This document shows, piece by piece, positions 52,183 through 61,099 of a stretch of DNA of 64,000 nucleotides. The notes under the pieces were generated by a model. That model made no database searches, was not told where the DNA came from, and saw only the letters and a list, made by a program, of their open reading frames with translations. The stretch spans positions 1,623,001 through 1,687,000 of the forward strand of contig NZ_CP040231.1 of NCBI RefSeq assembly GCF_006228325.1, in the 5' to 3' direction. This DNA is from Streptococcus sp. 1643. Lineage in GTDB: Bacteria > Bacillota > Bacilli > Lactobacillales > Streptococcaceae. The position numbers were made by a program, and so were the translations under genes. Position 1 is the stretch's first letter; each line of letters begins with the position of its first letter.

Positions 52183-52751
52183 TTTTTTGAGAAAGTCAGA
52201 TTTTCCCATTTTTCTTTCCAATTTTTCTTGGACAAGCGTTCTTGATAGAGCTTCATTCGGTCCTCATTCTCTAAAAAATGAGGAGTTGGGGAAATTTGAA
52301 ACTTTAAAATATCCTCTAGACCATAGGGCGCAAAGGGCTCTAAAGTTGCATCGGCATGCAAGCGGAGTCCTATCGCCGTACATCGTTCTGGATACTTACT
52401 CATGGCATCACGGGAACTCGTGTAAGGCACAGTGTGGGGACTGTGCAGATGCATATAGACCTGATTTTTCAACTCCCACTGATACTGAGGAAAATCCTCT
52501 CTCAGTTTTTTCTCTAGGGACACTGTTTCCTCATAAGAAACATCTGGATCAAAGAAAATCACATCCACATCCGTCTCACTATCAAAAGGCGATTTGTCAG
52601 ACAAGAGATTCCAGATGAAATTCCTGACAGAACCTGCCGCCAACCACGAATCTTTCAGACCAAGGTCACGAATGATGGTCAGAATGGTCATCATATCTGG
52701 ATTTTCTCTGAAAGCATCTAGAATTTCTTGCTCATTTTTCACTGTATTCAT
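52167..52751 (-). CDS. Nucleotidyltransferase-fold protein (DUF925/NTP_transf_6 type)
   Basis: 194 residues. The N-terminal core [34 protein letters not shown] (about residues 37-70) has the GS and DxD residues of the polymerase-beta/NTase fold, as in the DUF925 group. The biochemical role is not known. Its start overlaps the end of ruvB by 20 nt, so it is translationally linked to ruvB. The last codons contain the CiaR direct repeat of csRNA copy 1. Confidence 0.85.
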   Translation of the reverse strand: MNTVKNEQEILDAFRENPDMMTILTIIRDLGLKDSWLAAGSVRNFIWNLLSDKSPFDSETDVDVIFFDPDVSYEETVSLEKKLREDFPQYQWELKNQVYMHLHSPHTVPYTSSRDAMSKYPERCTAIGLRLHADATLEPFAPYGLEDILKFQISPTPHFLENEDRMKLYQERLSKKNWKEKWENLTFSKNLRKI

Positions 52752-53730
52752 AACCTAAATGCTCATATGCCTTAGCCGTTGCAACCCGTCCAGAACGAGT
52801 TCGCATGATAAAGCCTTTTTGTATAAGGTAAGGTTCGTACATATCTTCGACTGTCTCACGCTCCTCGGCAATATTAACAGAAAGAGTTCCTAAACCAACT
52901 GGACCACCACCGTACATCTCAATCATGGTACGAAGGATTTTTTGGTCTACATAGTCCAAACCTTCATGGTCTACATCTAGCATGGTCAAAGCCTTATCGG
53001 TAATAACATCATCGATAACCCCATTTCCCATAATCTGGGCAAAGTCGCGCACGCGCTTGAGGAGACGATTGGCAATACGAGGAGTTCCTCGACTGCGTAA
53101 GGCCAGCTCAGCAGCTGCCTCATGGGTGATTTCCATCTCAAAAATATCTGCTGTCCGCTCAACAATCTCTGTCAAGTCAGCGTGGGCATAGTATTCCATA
53201 TGACCTGTAATCCCAAAACGTGCCCGTAGAGGATTTGAGAGCATCCCCGCACGTGTCGTTGCACCAATCAAGGTAAAAGGTGGCAAGTCCAAATGAACAC
53301 TGCGACTGCCCTCTCCAGCCCCAATCATGATATCAATGTAGAAGTCCTCCATGGCACTATAGAGCACCTCTTCCACCGACATGGGTAAGCGATGAATCTC
53401 GTCAATAAAGAGAACGTCTCCAGGCTCCAAATCATTCAAAATCGCTACCAGATCACCCGCTTTTTCGATAACAGGACCAGACGTTTGCTTGAGATTGACT
53501 CCCAGTTCATTGGCAATAACAAAGGCCATGGTTGTTTTCCCGAGACCTGGAGGACCAAATAAAAGAACATGGTCCAGTGCCTCATCCCGCATTTTTGCTG
53601 CCTCAATAAAGATTTGAAGCTGATCCTTGACCTTATCCTGACCGATATATTCACGTAAATATTGGGGACGGAGGGTACGTTCTACTAACTCCTCATCCCC
53701 CATGATCTCATTGTCTAAAATTCTACTCAT
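52732..53730 (-). CDS. ruvB: Holliday junction branch migration ATPase RuvB
   Basis: 332 residues with Walker [10 protein letters not shown] (about residues 60-68), Walker [10 protein letters not shown], sensor/arginine-finger region [20 protein letters not shown] and the C-terminal winged helix ([18 protein letters not shown]). RuvB hexamers drive branch migration with RuvA during recombination repair. No ruvA is present nearby, as is usual for the genus. Confidence 0.97.
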   Translation of the reverse strand: MSRILDNEIMGDEELVERTLRPQYLREYIGQDKVKDQLQIFIEAAKMRDEALDHVLLFGPPGLGKTTMAFVIANELGVNLKQTSGPVIEKAGDLVAILNDLEPGDVLFIDEIHRLPMSVEEVLYSAMEDFYIDIMIGAGEGSRSVHLDLPPFTLIGATTRAGMLSNPLRARFGITGHMEYYAHADLTEIVERTADIFEMEITHEAAAELALRSRGTPRIANRLLKRVRDFAQIMGNGVIDDVITDKALTMLDVDHEGLDYVDQKILRTMIEMYGGGPVGLGTLSVNIAEERETVEDMYEPYLIQKGFIMRTRSGRVATAKAYEHLGYEYSEK

Positions 53731-53761
53731 GGCTCTATTATATCAAAAATCCAAGCCACAA

Positions 53762-53861
53762 ACAAAAAAGCCACCTGATTGGGTGGCCTCTTTAGGGAGA
53801 TTATTATGAAAAAGAAAAGTTTAGGATTTCATTAAATAAAGTTAGGAGGTCTTTATTTAAT
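53762..53861 (-). ncRNA. CiaR-dependent small RNA (csRNA/ccn type), copy 2
   Basis: About 100 nt. The 5' hairpin UUAAAUAAAG/CUUUAUUUAA carries loop ACCUCCUAA, which exposes an anti-Shine-Dalgarno. A single-stranded stretch CUUUUUCAUAAUAAUCUCCCU provides a CAU complementary to AUG and a second C-rich site. The terminator is GCCACC/GGTGGC then TTTTTTG. It is the clearest of the three copies. Confidence 0.85.
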
Positions 53862-53867
53862 ATCCAT

Positions 53868-53900
53868 ATGATACAAGAGAAGACTTAAAGTTAGCTTAAC
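53868..53900 (-). promoter_or_regulatory. CiaR-box promoter of csRNA copy 2
   Basis: Minus-strand GTTAAG (53895-53900), CTAAC, TTTAAG (53884-53889), 10 nt, TATCAT (53868-53873). The first half-repeat starts with G rather than T. Spacing identical to the other two copies. Confidence 0.8.
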
Positions 53901-54750
53901 CTATAAATTTTATTTTTTTGCTAGAGATTTTAACTACTACCAGCCAAAGCAGAAAAGTTAGGAGGCAGATACTCACCACTATTAAGTATGTTTCTTCCTT
54001 TGTTAAAAGGTTCTGCCAATTAAGCTGGATTCCTAATTTTTCTTGAAACTCTTCTAATAAGCTACTATTCCCCATAAATGTAGTTTCTAATTGCTCCTTC
54101 ATTAAGACCTGTCTATAGAGAGAAGCAAGATAGGTAGCCGGTGTGCACTTCATGAGAACTTGAGCGAAATTAGGAAGAATTCCCATTGGTACATAAGTTC
54201 CTACTAAAAACCCTGAAGCTGTACCTACAATGGTAGCCAATTTACCTAGACTATCTACTGACTGGAAATGATAAATCAAGAGTACATTTACCAATGTTGA
54301 AAGGAGACTACTTAGCAGCATGATTAAACTTATTTCAAATAGCTTATTCATAGCTGGAATTTCTTGAAAATAAAGGCTCATAACAATAAGCATAAATACT
54401 TGCATAACAAAGGAAATGATAAGGCTACTAATAAGATAAGACAGTTGCAAGCCCCAGCTCCCTAAGTCTGTCAAAAAGAGATCATGATCCACTTGATTTT
54501 CACGGTCTTGTACCATCTGGGTCAAAGCTGTAAAACTGGTTGTAATCCCAGTAACAGCCAAGGTTCCACCCATCAGCCAGTTATTTAATAGACTCTTATT
54601 ATCAGGAAGTTGGGACCAGGCATCCATCAAATTTTTCTGCAAAAAAATGATATAGAGTAGAAAGGAAATCAAAGCTCCTAGTAATGAGAAAAAGACTCCT
54701 GAACGATTACGAAAATACAACAAAAAATCACGTTTTAATAAGGCTAACAT
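53896..54750 (-). CDS. ABC-2 type transporter permease
   Basis: 284 residues with six TM helices: an N-terminal FLLYFRNRSGVFFSLLGALISFLLYIIFL segment, then a long hydrophilic loop and a GTASGFLVGTYVPMGILPNFAQVLMKCTPATYLASL core typical of ABC-2 export permeases. It pairs with the ATPase whose stop overlaps its start. Substrate unknown; peptide, bacteriocin or antibiotic export are the usual possibilities. The CiaR box of csRNA copy 2 lies at its stop codon. Confidence 0.85.
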   Translation of the reverse strand: MLALLKRDFLLYFRNRSGVFFSLLGALISFLLYIIFLQKNLMDAWSQLPDNKSLLNNWLMGGTLAVTGITTSFTALTQMVQDRENQVDHDLFLTDLGSWGLQLSYLISSLIISFVMQVFMLIVMSLYFQEIPAMNKLFEISLIMLLSSLLSTLVNVLLIYHFQSVDSLGKLATIVGTASGFLVGTYVPMGILPNFAQVLMKCTPATYLASLYRQVLMKEQLETTFMGNSSLLEEFQEKLGIQLNWQNLLTKEETYLIVVSICLLTFLLWLVVVKISSKKIKFIG

Positions 54751-55613
54751 TAGCGCACCTCTCTTCCTGTAAGAGCTATGAAGGCATCATCCATAGTTCC
54801 TGGACGAAATTCAAAGCCAGCAATCTTCTCACGAACTTGGGTCAAATAATCAATCGCTTCCAATTGGCTCTTAGGATAAAGACTATACTCAAACTCATTT
54901 TCCTTTTCCACAGGCATATTCTTAGGTAAGAATTTCTCCACCTGCTTATCTTTAAAACAAATTTTTAAAAGATTGGAAGCGTACTCACTTTTAATCTCAG
55001 TAGCAGAATCTTGAGCAATAACCTTTCCATGATCTATAATATAAAGTTGATCTGCCTCATCTGCTTCATCCAGATAATGAGTCGTTAAGATAATAGTCAT
55101 CCCTTCATCTCTTTGTAGACGATACAATAAATCCCAAATGGATTTGCGAGTCTGAATATCTAGTCCAGTCGTAGGCTCATCTAGAAATAAAATATCGGGA
55201 TTGGATAGGAGAGCCCGAGCAATGTCAACTCGACGTTTCTGTCCTCCTGATAAAGTTCCATAAAGTTGTTTCTGAAAAGCAGTCAACCCTAGTTGATTGA
55301 TTAAATCTTCCACACGACCACCTTTAATCCCCTTATACTGCTGGGCTCGAATGGTTAGGTTTTCTTTGACTGTCAACTTTCCATCCAATACACTTGCTTG
55401 AAAAACAACTCCAATCCTAGTATTGGGCGCATAGATGATTTGACCATTAGTAGCTCGTTTAAGTCCGATTAACATTGAAATCGTGGTCGATTTACCAGCC
55501 CCATTAGGTCCTAAGATTGCATTAAAACTCCCTTTTTTAAACTCTAAATTTATATTTCTAACTGCTATATGGTCTCCATACTTCTTAGTGATGTCTTTTG
55601 CTTGTAAAATCAT
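54750..55613 (-). CDS. ABC transporter ATPase, ABC-2 export type
   Basis: 287 residues. Walker A GPNGAGKST (about 37-45), signature LSGGQKRRVDIARALL, Walker B ILFLDEPTTGLD and the switch region LTTHYLDEADEAD are intact. The C-terminal extension (to DDAFIALTGREVR) is usual for drug-type export ATPases. It sits next to the permease (stop-start overlap of 1 nt) and its promoter has a perfect 21-bp-spaced direct repeat. Confidence 0.9.
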   Translation of the reverse strand: MILQAKDITKKYGDHIAVRNINLEFKKGSFNAILGPNGAGKSTTISMLIGLKRATNGQIIYAPNTRIGVVFQASVLDGKLTVKENLTIRAQQYKGIKGGRVEDLINQLGLTAFQKQLYGTLSGGQKRRVDIARALLSNPDILFLDEPTTGLDIQTRKSIWDLLYRLQRDEGMTIILTTHYLDEADEADQLYIIDHGKVIAQDSATEIKSEYASNLLKICFKDKQVEKFLPKNMPVEKENEFEYSLYPKSQLEAIDYLTQVREKIAGFEFRPGTMDDAFIALTGREVR

Positions 55614-55678
55614 ATTTCTTTCCTCCTTTTCACACCCTCAGTTTAACAAAAAGGAAAAAGAAAAAATATAGTTTGGTG

Positions 55679-55709
55679 TTATGTGGTCGAAATGGATGAT
55701 TATGTGGTC
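55679..55709 (-). promoter_or_regulatory. 21-bp direct repeat (LytTR-type) upstream of the ABC-2 transporter
   Basis: Plus-strand TTATGTGGTC occurs at 55679-55688 and again at 55700-55709, identical, with exact 21-bp spacing. On the gene strand this is GACCACATAA. The core ACCAC(A/T)T is shared with the repeats in front of the LytTR regulator at 11092-11119. A possible -10 (TAAACT, 55640-55645) is 33 nt downstream; TATATT at 55665-55670 is closer. Confidence 0.7.
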
Positions 55710-55740
55710 AATTTTATTTTAAAATTTCTACAGGTGAACA

Positions 55741-55942
55741 TAAAAAAAGCCACCTGATTGGGTGACTTCTTTAGGAGATTATGATGAAAAAGAAAAGTTT
55801 GGGATTTCATTAAATAAAGGGTACTCAATGAAAATCGAAATCAGACTAGGCAGATAGGCGCAAGCATAACTATAGTTAGCTAAGTCGACTCTAACGAAGG
55901 TTGATGAGATTTTCGAAGAGTATTAGGAGGTCTTTATCTAAT
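55741..55942 (-). ncRNA. CiaR-dependent small RNA (csRNA/ccn type), copy 3, interrupted by BOX
   Basis: Same organisation as copy 2, but about 200 nt long because a BOX element sits in it. The 5' arm UUAGAUAAAG and anti-SD ACCUCCUAA precede the BOX; the matching arm CUUUAUUUAA, then CUUUUUCAUCAUAAUCUCC and the GTCACC/GGTGGC terminator follow it. The promoter and terminator are intact, so an enlarged RNA may still be made. Whether it works is unknown. Confidence 0.7.
55819..55922 (-). repeat. BOX element inside csRNA copy 3
   Basis: About 104 bp, from GGTACTCAATGAAAATCG (boxC-like end) to GAGATTTTCGAAGAGTA (boxA end), lacking a clear boxB. It replaces the junction between AAAG and TTAGGAGG of copy 2, with the flanks otherwise continuous. 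Confidence 0.8.
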
Positions 55943-55948
55943 AACTAT

Positions 55949-55981
55949 ATAATACACGAGGAGACTTAAACTTTACTTAAG
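55949..55981 (-). promoter_or_regulatory. CiaR-box promoter of csRNA copy 3
   Basis: Minus-strand CTTAAG (55976-55981), TAAAG, TTTAAG (55965-55970), 10 nt, TATTAT (55949-55954). Confidence 0.8.
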
Positions 55982-55994
55982 AAAAATAATTTTT

Positions 55995-56411
55995 TTATCT
56001 TTTTCGATCCACCCAAATCATTCCTGTACAATCATAAGTAGATAAGGTTTCAAATCCCAGAGATCGATAGAATCCCAAGTTTTTTTCTGTCTGTTCGGTC
56101 ACTAGTTGGACTTGATAGGTATCTTTGAAGTCACCTAAAGCCTCTTTCATCAAGTTGCTACCAATCCCTTGGCGCTGATAGCTAGGCAAAACGATCAAAT
56201 CCTGGACAAAAATTGATGAAAAACCATCTCCGACCAAACGGACCAAGCCCACCACGGCATCACCATCAAGTGCCAGATAAATCGCTAAGGAGTGAGACAA
56301 GGCCTTCTCCAGCATCTGAGGTTGATGGGTATAATTTGTCCATCCAACTGCCTGATAGAGATGCAAAACATCCTCTAGCTTGACAATTTCTTGCCTTCTA
56401 ATAGTCATCAT
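55995..56411 (-). CDS. GNAT-family N-acetyltransferase (small)
   Basis: 138 residues. The acetyl-CoA motif IVLPSYQRQGIGSNLMKEALGDF is around residues 74-96, followed by VQLVTEQTEKNLGFYRSLGFETLS. Upstream, YLALDGDAVVGLVRLVGDGFSSIFVQDL fits the GNAT beta strands. The substrate is not known. It lies 11 nt after a second, larger GNAT gene, so the two are probably co-transcribed. Confidence 0.87.
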   Translation of the reverse strand: MMTIRRQEIVKLEDVLHLYQAVGWTNYTHQPQMLEKALSHSLAIYLALDGDAVVGLVRLVGDGFSSIFVQDLIVLPSYQRQGIGSNLMKEALGDFKDTYQVQLVTEQTEKNLGFYRSLGFETLSTYDCTGMIWVDRKR

Positions 56412-56422
56412 CTCAATACTTC

Positions 56423-57118
56423 TCAGAATTCTCTTAAGCTCTTGTACTGCCGTCCATTTTTATCAAAATTTTCAGTAGCCATCCATGCTTCCAAACGAGC
56501 TTTGACTTGAGCCCAGTCCTTATCAATCATAGATAACCAATCCGTATCTCTTGTACGCTCCTTATATACGACTGCCTGGCGGAATGTCCCTTCATAGACA
56601 AAGCCCAAACGTTCCGCAGCTCGTCTGGATGGCAGATTTAGAGCATCACATTTCCACTCATAGCGACGATAGTTGAGCTCCTCAAAAACATAGCGAGCTA
56701 GGAGATATTGAGCCTCTGTCCCTATACGTGTTCCCCTGAGTTCTGGAGAAAAAGTGACAGCTCCCACTTCTATTACTCGGTTATTCTGGTCAATACGCAT
56801 GAGAGAAAAAGTTCCCAAAGCCTTACCAGTTGCCTTGTCTATAATCACGTAGTAAAAACGGTCCTTACGAGCCAACATCTGATTTAAGACGGTAACCAGT
56901 TCCTCCATATCTGCCACTGGTTCCTGAAAGAGGTAGGTCCACATCTCCCGAGGAGTACCTGGACCATAAACAGCTAATAAATCCTCCGCATGCTTTTCCA
57001 CCGAAAGAGCCTCTATCCGAGCGTAGCGCCCTTCTAAGAAATCAATGGAAGGCAATTCTCCTGGAGTATAACCTTCCATTGACTCACCAATTATCTGACC
57101 ATATTCATTTACTGGCAT
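56423..57118 (-). CDS. GNAT-family N-acetyltransferase (RimJ/RimL-like)
   Basis: 231 residues. GNAT core: YVIIDKATGKALGTFSLMRIDQNNRVIEVGAVTFSPELRGTRIGTEAQYLLARYVFEELNYRRYEWKCDALNLPSRRAAERLGFVYEGTFRQ spans about residues 91-185, with the RGTRIG acetyl-CoA loop. This resembles RimJ/RimL acetyltransferases acting on ribosomal protein or tRNA-linked amino groups; the substrate here is not known. It is just upstream of the smaller GNAT gene. Confidence 0.87.
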   Translation of the reverse strand: MPVNEYGQIIGESMEGYTPGELPSIDFLEGRYARIEALSVEKHAEDLLAVYGPGTPREMWTYLFQEPVADMEELVTVLNQMLARKDRFYYVIIDKATGKALGTFSLMRIDQNNRVIEVGAVTFSPELRGTRIGTEAQYLLARYVFEELNYRRYEWKCDALNLPSRRAAERLGFVYEGTFRQAVVYKERTRDTDWLSMIDKDWAQVKARLEAWMATENFDKNGRQYKSLREF

Positions 57119-57227
57119 TGTTTTCTCCTTGATTCACTTTTCAAACTTTATAATTGCACATAGTATATCATACTTTCATGAAAAAATTCAAAAAATCCTC
57201 CAGATTCTACTCTGAAGGATTCCTATC

Positions 57228-59729
57228 TTATTTCACAACGATATTTACCAGCTTGTTAGGTACTGCAATCACTTTCACGATTTCCTTGCCGTCAATTTCT
57301 GCTCTAACTTTTTCATCAGCCAGAGCGATTTCTTGCAATTCTTCGCGTGATAGGTCTTTAGCAACCATCAATTTGGCACGGACTTTTCCTTTGATTTGAA
57401 CGACGATTTCGATTTCGTCTTCAACCAATTTGCTTTCGTCCCATGTTGGCCAAGCCACGTAAGAGATGGACTCACCTGTTGCAGCAACAGTTTGCCAGAG
57501 TTCTTCTGCCAAGTGAGGCGCAAATGGGGCAATCAATTGGATAAAGCCTTTGGCGTAGTCCACATAGAGTTTGTCTTCCTTATTAGCAGCGTTGACAAAG
57601 ACCATAAGTTGGGCAATGGCTGTGTTGAATTTCATGGACTCAATTTGCTCAGTGACAGATTTAACGGTTTCGTTATAAACCTTGTCAAGAGCACCATTAT
57701 TTTCCGCAGCAATTTCTTTACTTGTAATCAAACGGTAAACACGGTCAAGGAATTTACGGCTTCCTTCCAGACCTTCTTCTGACCAAGCGATGGAAGCATC
57801 GAGTGGCCCCATGAACATTTCATAAACACGAAGGGTATCAGCACCATATTGTTCCACCACATCGTCTGGGTTGACAACGTTCTTGAGCGATTTAGACATC
57901 TTGGCTGGTGCTTGCTCCAACTCTTCTCCTGTTTCCACATGGAAGAAAGAACCGTCACGTTTTTCAACCCTATCAGTCGCTACAAGAGCTCCACGGTGGT
58001 CACGGTAGCTTGTTCCCAAAATCATTCCTTGGTTAAAGAGTTTTTGGAATGGTTCCTTAGTCGGAACAACACCGAGGTCATAGAGGAATTTGTGCCAGAA
58101 ACGAGCATAAAGCAAGTGAAGAACAGCATGCTCTGCCCCACCCACGTAGATGTCTACTGGCAACCATTGTTTGAGAAGGTCCTCATCAGCCAATTTCTCA
58201 GTATTGTGTGGGTCAATATAACGGAGGTAGTACCAGCTTGAACCAGCCCACTGTGGCATAGTGTTGGTTTCACGACGACCTTTGACGCCATCTTCACGCG
58301 TCACTTCCAGCCAATCTGTCAAGTTAGCCAACGGGCTTTCACCAGTACCTGAAGGACGGATGTCCTTGGTTACTGGCAAGACAAGTGGCAATTCACTTTC
58401 TGGAACAGCTGTTGAAGTTCCATCTTCCCAATGAATGATTGGAATTGGCTCACCCCAGTAACGTTGACGGCTAAAGAGCCAGTCACGGAGACGGTAGGTG
58501 ACTTTTTCTTGACCGCAGCCTTTTTCTTCCAACCAAGCCACAATTTTAGCAATAGCGTCTTCTTTGTTAAGGCCATCTAGGAAGTCTGAATTGACATGAA
58601 GACCATCTTCTGTGTAGGCAGCTTCTGTTACGTTTCCACCTTCTAGCACTTCTACGATTGGAAGGTCAAATTGTTTGGCAAATTCCCAGTCACGTTGGTC
58701 ATGGGCAGGAACAGCCATTACCGCACCTGTTCCATAGCTAGCAAGAACATAGTCCGCAATCCAGATTGGAATTTCCTTGCCATTGACAGGGTTGATAGCA
58801 TAAGCACCAGTCCAAACACCAGTTTTTTCCTTGGCAAGGTCGGTACGAGCCAAGTCAGACTTGAGACTAGCTTGGTGTTTGTAGTCAGCTACTGCATCAG
58901 CTTGCTCTGGACTTGTGATAGCGTCAACCAAGTCATGCTCAGGAGCCAAGACTGTGAAGGTCGCACCGAAAAGAGTATCAGGACGAGTAGTAAAGACGGT
59001 GAATTCCTTGTCAGTCCCTTTCACTTTGAAAGTTACATTGGCACCAGTTGATTTCCCAATCCAGTTGCGTTGCATATCCTTGATAGACTCTGGCCAATCC
59101 AACTCATCCAAGTCATTAAGCAAGCGCTCTGCATAGGCCGTGATTTTAAGCATCCATTGGCGCATTGGTTTGCGGACAACGGGATAGCCACCACGTTCAG
59201 AAGTTCCGTCAGGAAGGACTTCTTCATTAGCGATGGCTGTTCCCAACTCTTCAACCCAGTTTACTGGCACTTCCGCTTCATAGGCCAAGCCTTTTTCGTA
59301 AAGCTTAGTGAAAATCCATTGTGTCCACTTATAGTAGTTTGGATCTGTTGTGTTAACCTCACGATCCCAGTCGTAAGAGAATCCAAGCGCGTTGATTTGA
59401 CGTTTGAAGTTGGCAATGTTTTCCGCTGTAAATTCTGCTGGGTCATTCCCCGTATCCATAGCGTATTGCTCAGCTGGCAAACCAAAGGCATCCCATCCCA
59501 TTGGGTGAAGGACATTGTAGCCTTGCGCACGTTTGTAACGGCTGAGGATATCGGTTGCAGTGTAGCCTTCTGGGTGTCCTACGTGCAGACCCGCTCCAGA
59601 CGGATATGGGAACATATCGAGAGCATAAAACTTCGGTTTTGATGCATCTGTTCCTGTCTTAAATGTATGATGTTTCGCCCAGTAGCCCTGCCACTTAGGC
59701 TCAATTTCTTTATGATTGTAAAAACTCAT
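57228..59729 (-). CDS. leuS: Leucine-tRNA ligase
   Basis: 833 residues, full length. HIGH-like LHVGHPEGY (about residues 48-56), KMSKSLKNV motif (about 615), and the CP1 editing domain between. The DALNKEDA and ESGTAS-type segments are intact. Its own promoter is just upstream (-10 TATAAT at 59758-59763), and no T-box leader is visible. Confidence 0.97.
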   Translation of the reverse strand: MSFYNHKEIEPKWQGYWAKHHTFKTGTDASKPKFYALDMFPYPSGAGLHVGHPEGYTATDILSRYKRAQGYNVLHPMGWDAFGLPAEQYAMDTGNDPAEFTAENIANFKRQINALGFSYDWDREVNTTDPNYYKWTQWIFTKLYEKGLAYEAEVPVNWVEELGTAIANEEVLPDGTSERGGYPVVRKPMRQWMLKITAYAERLLNDLDELDWPESIKDMQRNWIGKSTGANVTFKVKGTDKEFTVFTTRPDTLFGATFTVLAPEHDLVDAITSPEQADAVADYKHQASLKSDLARTDLAKEKTGVWTGAYAINPVNGKEIPIWIADYVLASYGTGAVMAVPAHDQRDWEFAKQFDLPIVEVLEGGNVTEAAYTEDGLHVNSDFLDGLNKEDAIAKIVAWLEEKGCGQEKVTYRLRDWLFSRQRYWGEPIPIIHWEDGTSTAVPESELPLVLPVTKDIRPSGTGESPLANLTDWLEVTREDGVKGRRETNTMPQWAGSSWYYLRYIDPHNTEKLADEDLLKQWLPVDIYVGGAEHAVLHLLYARFWHKFLYDLGVVPTKEPFQKLFNQGMILGTSYRDHRGALVATDRVEKRDGSFFHVETGEELEQAPAKMSKSLKNVVNPDDVVEQYGADTLRVYEMFMGPLDASIAWSEEGLEGSRKFLDRVYRLITSKEIAAENNGALDKVYNETVKSVTEQIESMKFNTAIAQLMVFVNAANKEDKLYVDYAKGFIQLIAPFAPHLAEELWQTVAATGESISYVAWPTWDESKLVEDEIEIVVQIKGKVRAKLMVAKDLSREELQEIALADEKVRAEIDGKEIVKVIAVPNKLVNIVVK

Positions 59730-59757
59730 GGTCTCTCTCCAATTTTATGATGTTACT

Positions 59758-59763
59758 ATTATA
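59758..59763 (-). promoter_or_regulatory. -10 element of the leuS promoter
   Basis: Minus-strand TATAAT preceded, 16 nt upstream, by TTTCAA, about 30 nt before the leuS ATG. The short leader leaves no room for a T-box riboswitch. Confidence 0.5.
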
Positions 59764-59849
59764 CCATTTTTGGGGGAATTTGAAAGACGAGAAATGTTCT
59801 TTTAGACTTGGATAACAAGAAATACTGAGTCGCAAATCCAACTTATTTA

Positions 59850-59961
59850 ACAGGAAAAAAATTAGCTCCCACTTGGAGCTAACTTCTATTGATTATTTGT
59901 CTCTTGTAGCTACTTCCCCTAACTTCTTTAACTCATATTTCTCGTTTTAGATTTCTTTAAG
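59850..59961 (-). ncRNA. Candidate small RNA between leuS and the ferric ABC operon
   Basis: A strong terminator hairpin TTAGCTCC/GGAGCTAA (59862-59882) is followed on the minus strand by TTTTTTTCC, yet no minus-strand gene ends here: the genes to the right are all plus strand. A minus-strand TATAAT (59968-59973) lies about 110 bp upstream, with a poor -35 (TTTCAA or TTCAAT). The simplest explanation is a short RNA of about 110 nt. No homology recognised. Confidence 0.4.
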
Positions 59962-60046
59962 GTTTTTATTATATGATGTAGAACTCTGTAATTGAAAACA
60001 TTAGGTAAACTAACAGAGAATAATGTTCGTAAAAAGGAGAAAAATT

Positions 60047-61087
60047 ATGAAAAAAACACTATCACTTCTCTATTTCAGCTGGATATTTCTACTTTTGTCA
60101 GGATGTTCTTCAACAACAGAAGCTGAAACTAGCATTGAAAATGATACGGATAAGACTTTAGTTGTTTATTCGCCTAACCCTGAAGATCTTATTGAAGAAA
60201 CAATCCCAGCTTTCGAAGAAAAATATGGTATCAAGGTTGATTTAGTCCAAGCTAGTACTGGTGAATTATTCAAGAAAGCTGAGGCTGAGAAAGAAGCTCC
60301 TGAAGCCGATGTCATTTTCGGAGGTTCCTACGCACTCTTCTCTTCTAACGAAAAGCTCTTTGAGCCGTATACTTCCCAAGAAAACGACCAAATTATCCCC
60401 GAATATCAAAATAAAACCGGATTCTACACCCCTTATACACTTGACGTCAGTGTCATCATTGCCAATTCAGCTCTTACAAAAGACATTAAAATTGAAGGCT
60501 ACAATGATTTACTCAATCCCAAATTAAAAGGAAAAATCGCTACTGCTGATCCAAGTAATTCTTCTAGTGCCTTTGCTCAATTAACAAACATTCTTGTGGA
60601 TCAGGGGGGCTATGAAAATGAGCAAGCTTGGACATATGTAAAAAATCTATTTAGCTTAGTAGACGGGAAAATTGCTTCTAGTTCTTCAAATGTCTACAAA
60701 TCTGTCGCTGACGGAGAAATGGCTGTAGGACTCACCTATGAAGATCCTGCATTGAAACTCTTAAACGATGGCGTTGATGTAAAAGTCATTTATCCAAAAG
60801 AAGGAACGGTCTTTTTGCCTGGTAACGCAGCTATTATCAAAAATGCCAAACACATGGAAAACGCTAAAAAATTTATCGATTTCCTTCTTTCTCAAGACAT
60901 TCAGGATAAACTAGGAACTGAAACAACCATTAGACCCATTCGAAAAAATGCTAAAATCAATAAAAATATGAAAGCAATGACAGAAATCAATATCGCTACT
61001 GAAGATTCAGATTATGTCATCCAAAATAAATCAGCTATTCTTAAAAAGTACAATGATATTTTCACTAATATTCAATCGAAACAGTAA
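60047..61087 (+). CDS. Ferric-type ABC transporter substrate-binding lipoprotein
   Basis: 346 residues from MKKTLSLLYFSWIFLLLSGCSS; AAGGAG precedes ATG 60047, and lipobox LSGC puts the lipid Cys at 20. The mature protein begins VVYSPNPEDLIEETIPAFEEKYGIKVDLVQASTGELFKKAEAEK and has EADVIFGG, TADPSNSSSAFAQL and FLPGNAAIIK. It is of the FbpA/AfuA-like periplasmic-type family for Fe3+ and related ligands. The ligand cannot be fixed from sequence. It is first in a three-gene operon. Confidence 0.86.
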   Translation: MKKTLSLLYFSWIFLLLSGCSSTTEAETSIENDTDKTLVVYSPNPEDLIEETIPAFEEKYGIKVDLVQASTGELFKKAEAEKEAPEADVIFGGSYALFSSNEKLFEPYTSQENDQIIPEYQNKTGFYTPYTLDVSVIIANSALTKDIKIEGYNDLLNPKLKGKIATADPSNSSSAFAQLTNILVDQGGYENEQAWTYVKNLFSLVDGKIASSSSNVYKSVADGEMAVGLTYEDPALKLLNDGVDVKVIYPKEGTVFLPGNAAIIKNAKHMENAKKFIDFLLSQDIQDKLGTETTIRPIRKNAKINKNMKAMTEINIATEDSDYVIQNKSAILKKYNDIFTNIQSKQ

Positions 61088-61099
61088 AAGAGGTTCACT

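Noticed and set aside
53797..53838. Plus-strand mini-frame GGGAGATTATT-ATG reading MKKKSLGFH-stop, also in variant form at 52100 and 55784
   Set aside because: It is the complement of the csRNA antisense region. The apparent ribosome site and ATG are there because the RNA on the other strand is complementary to such sequences.
59730..60046. T-box leader for leuS
   Set aside because: No AGGGTGGNACCGCG-like T-box sequence, and the leuS promoter lies close to the start codon, leaving no room.
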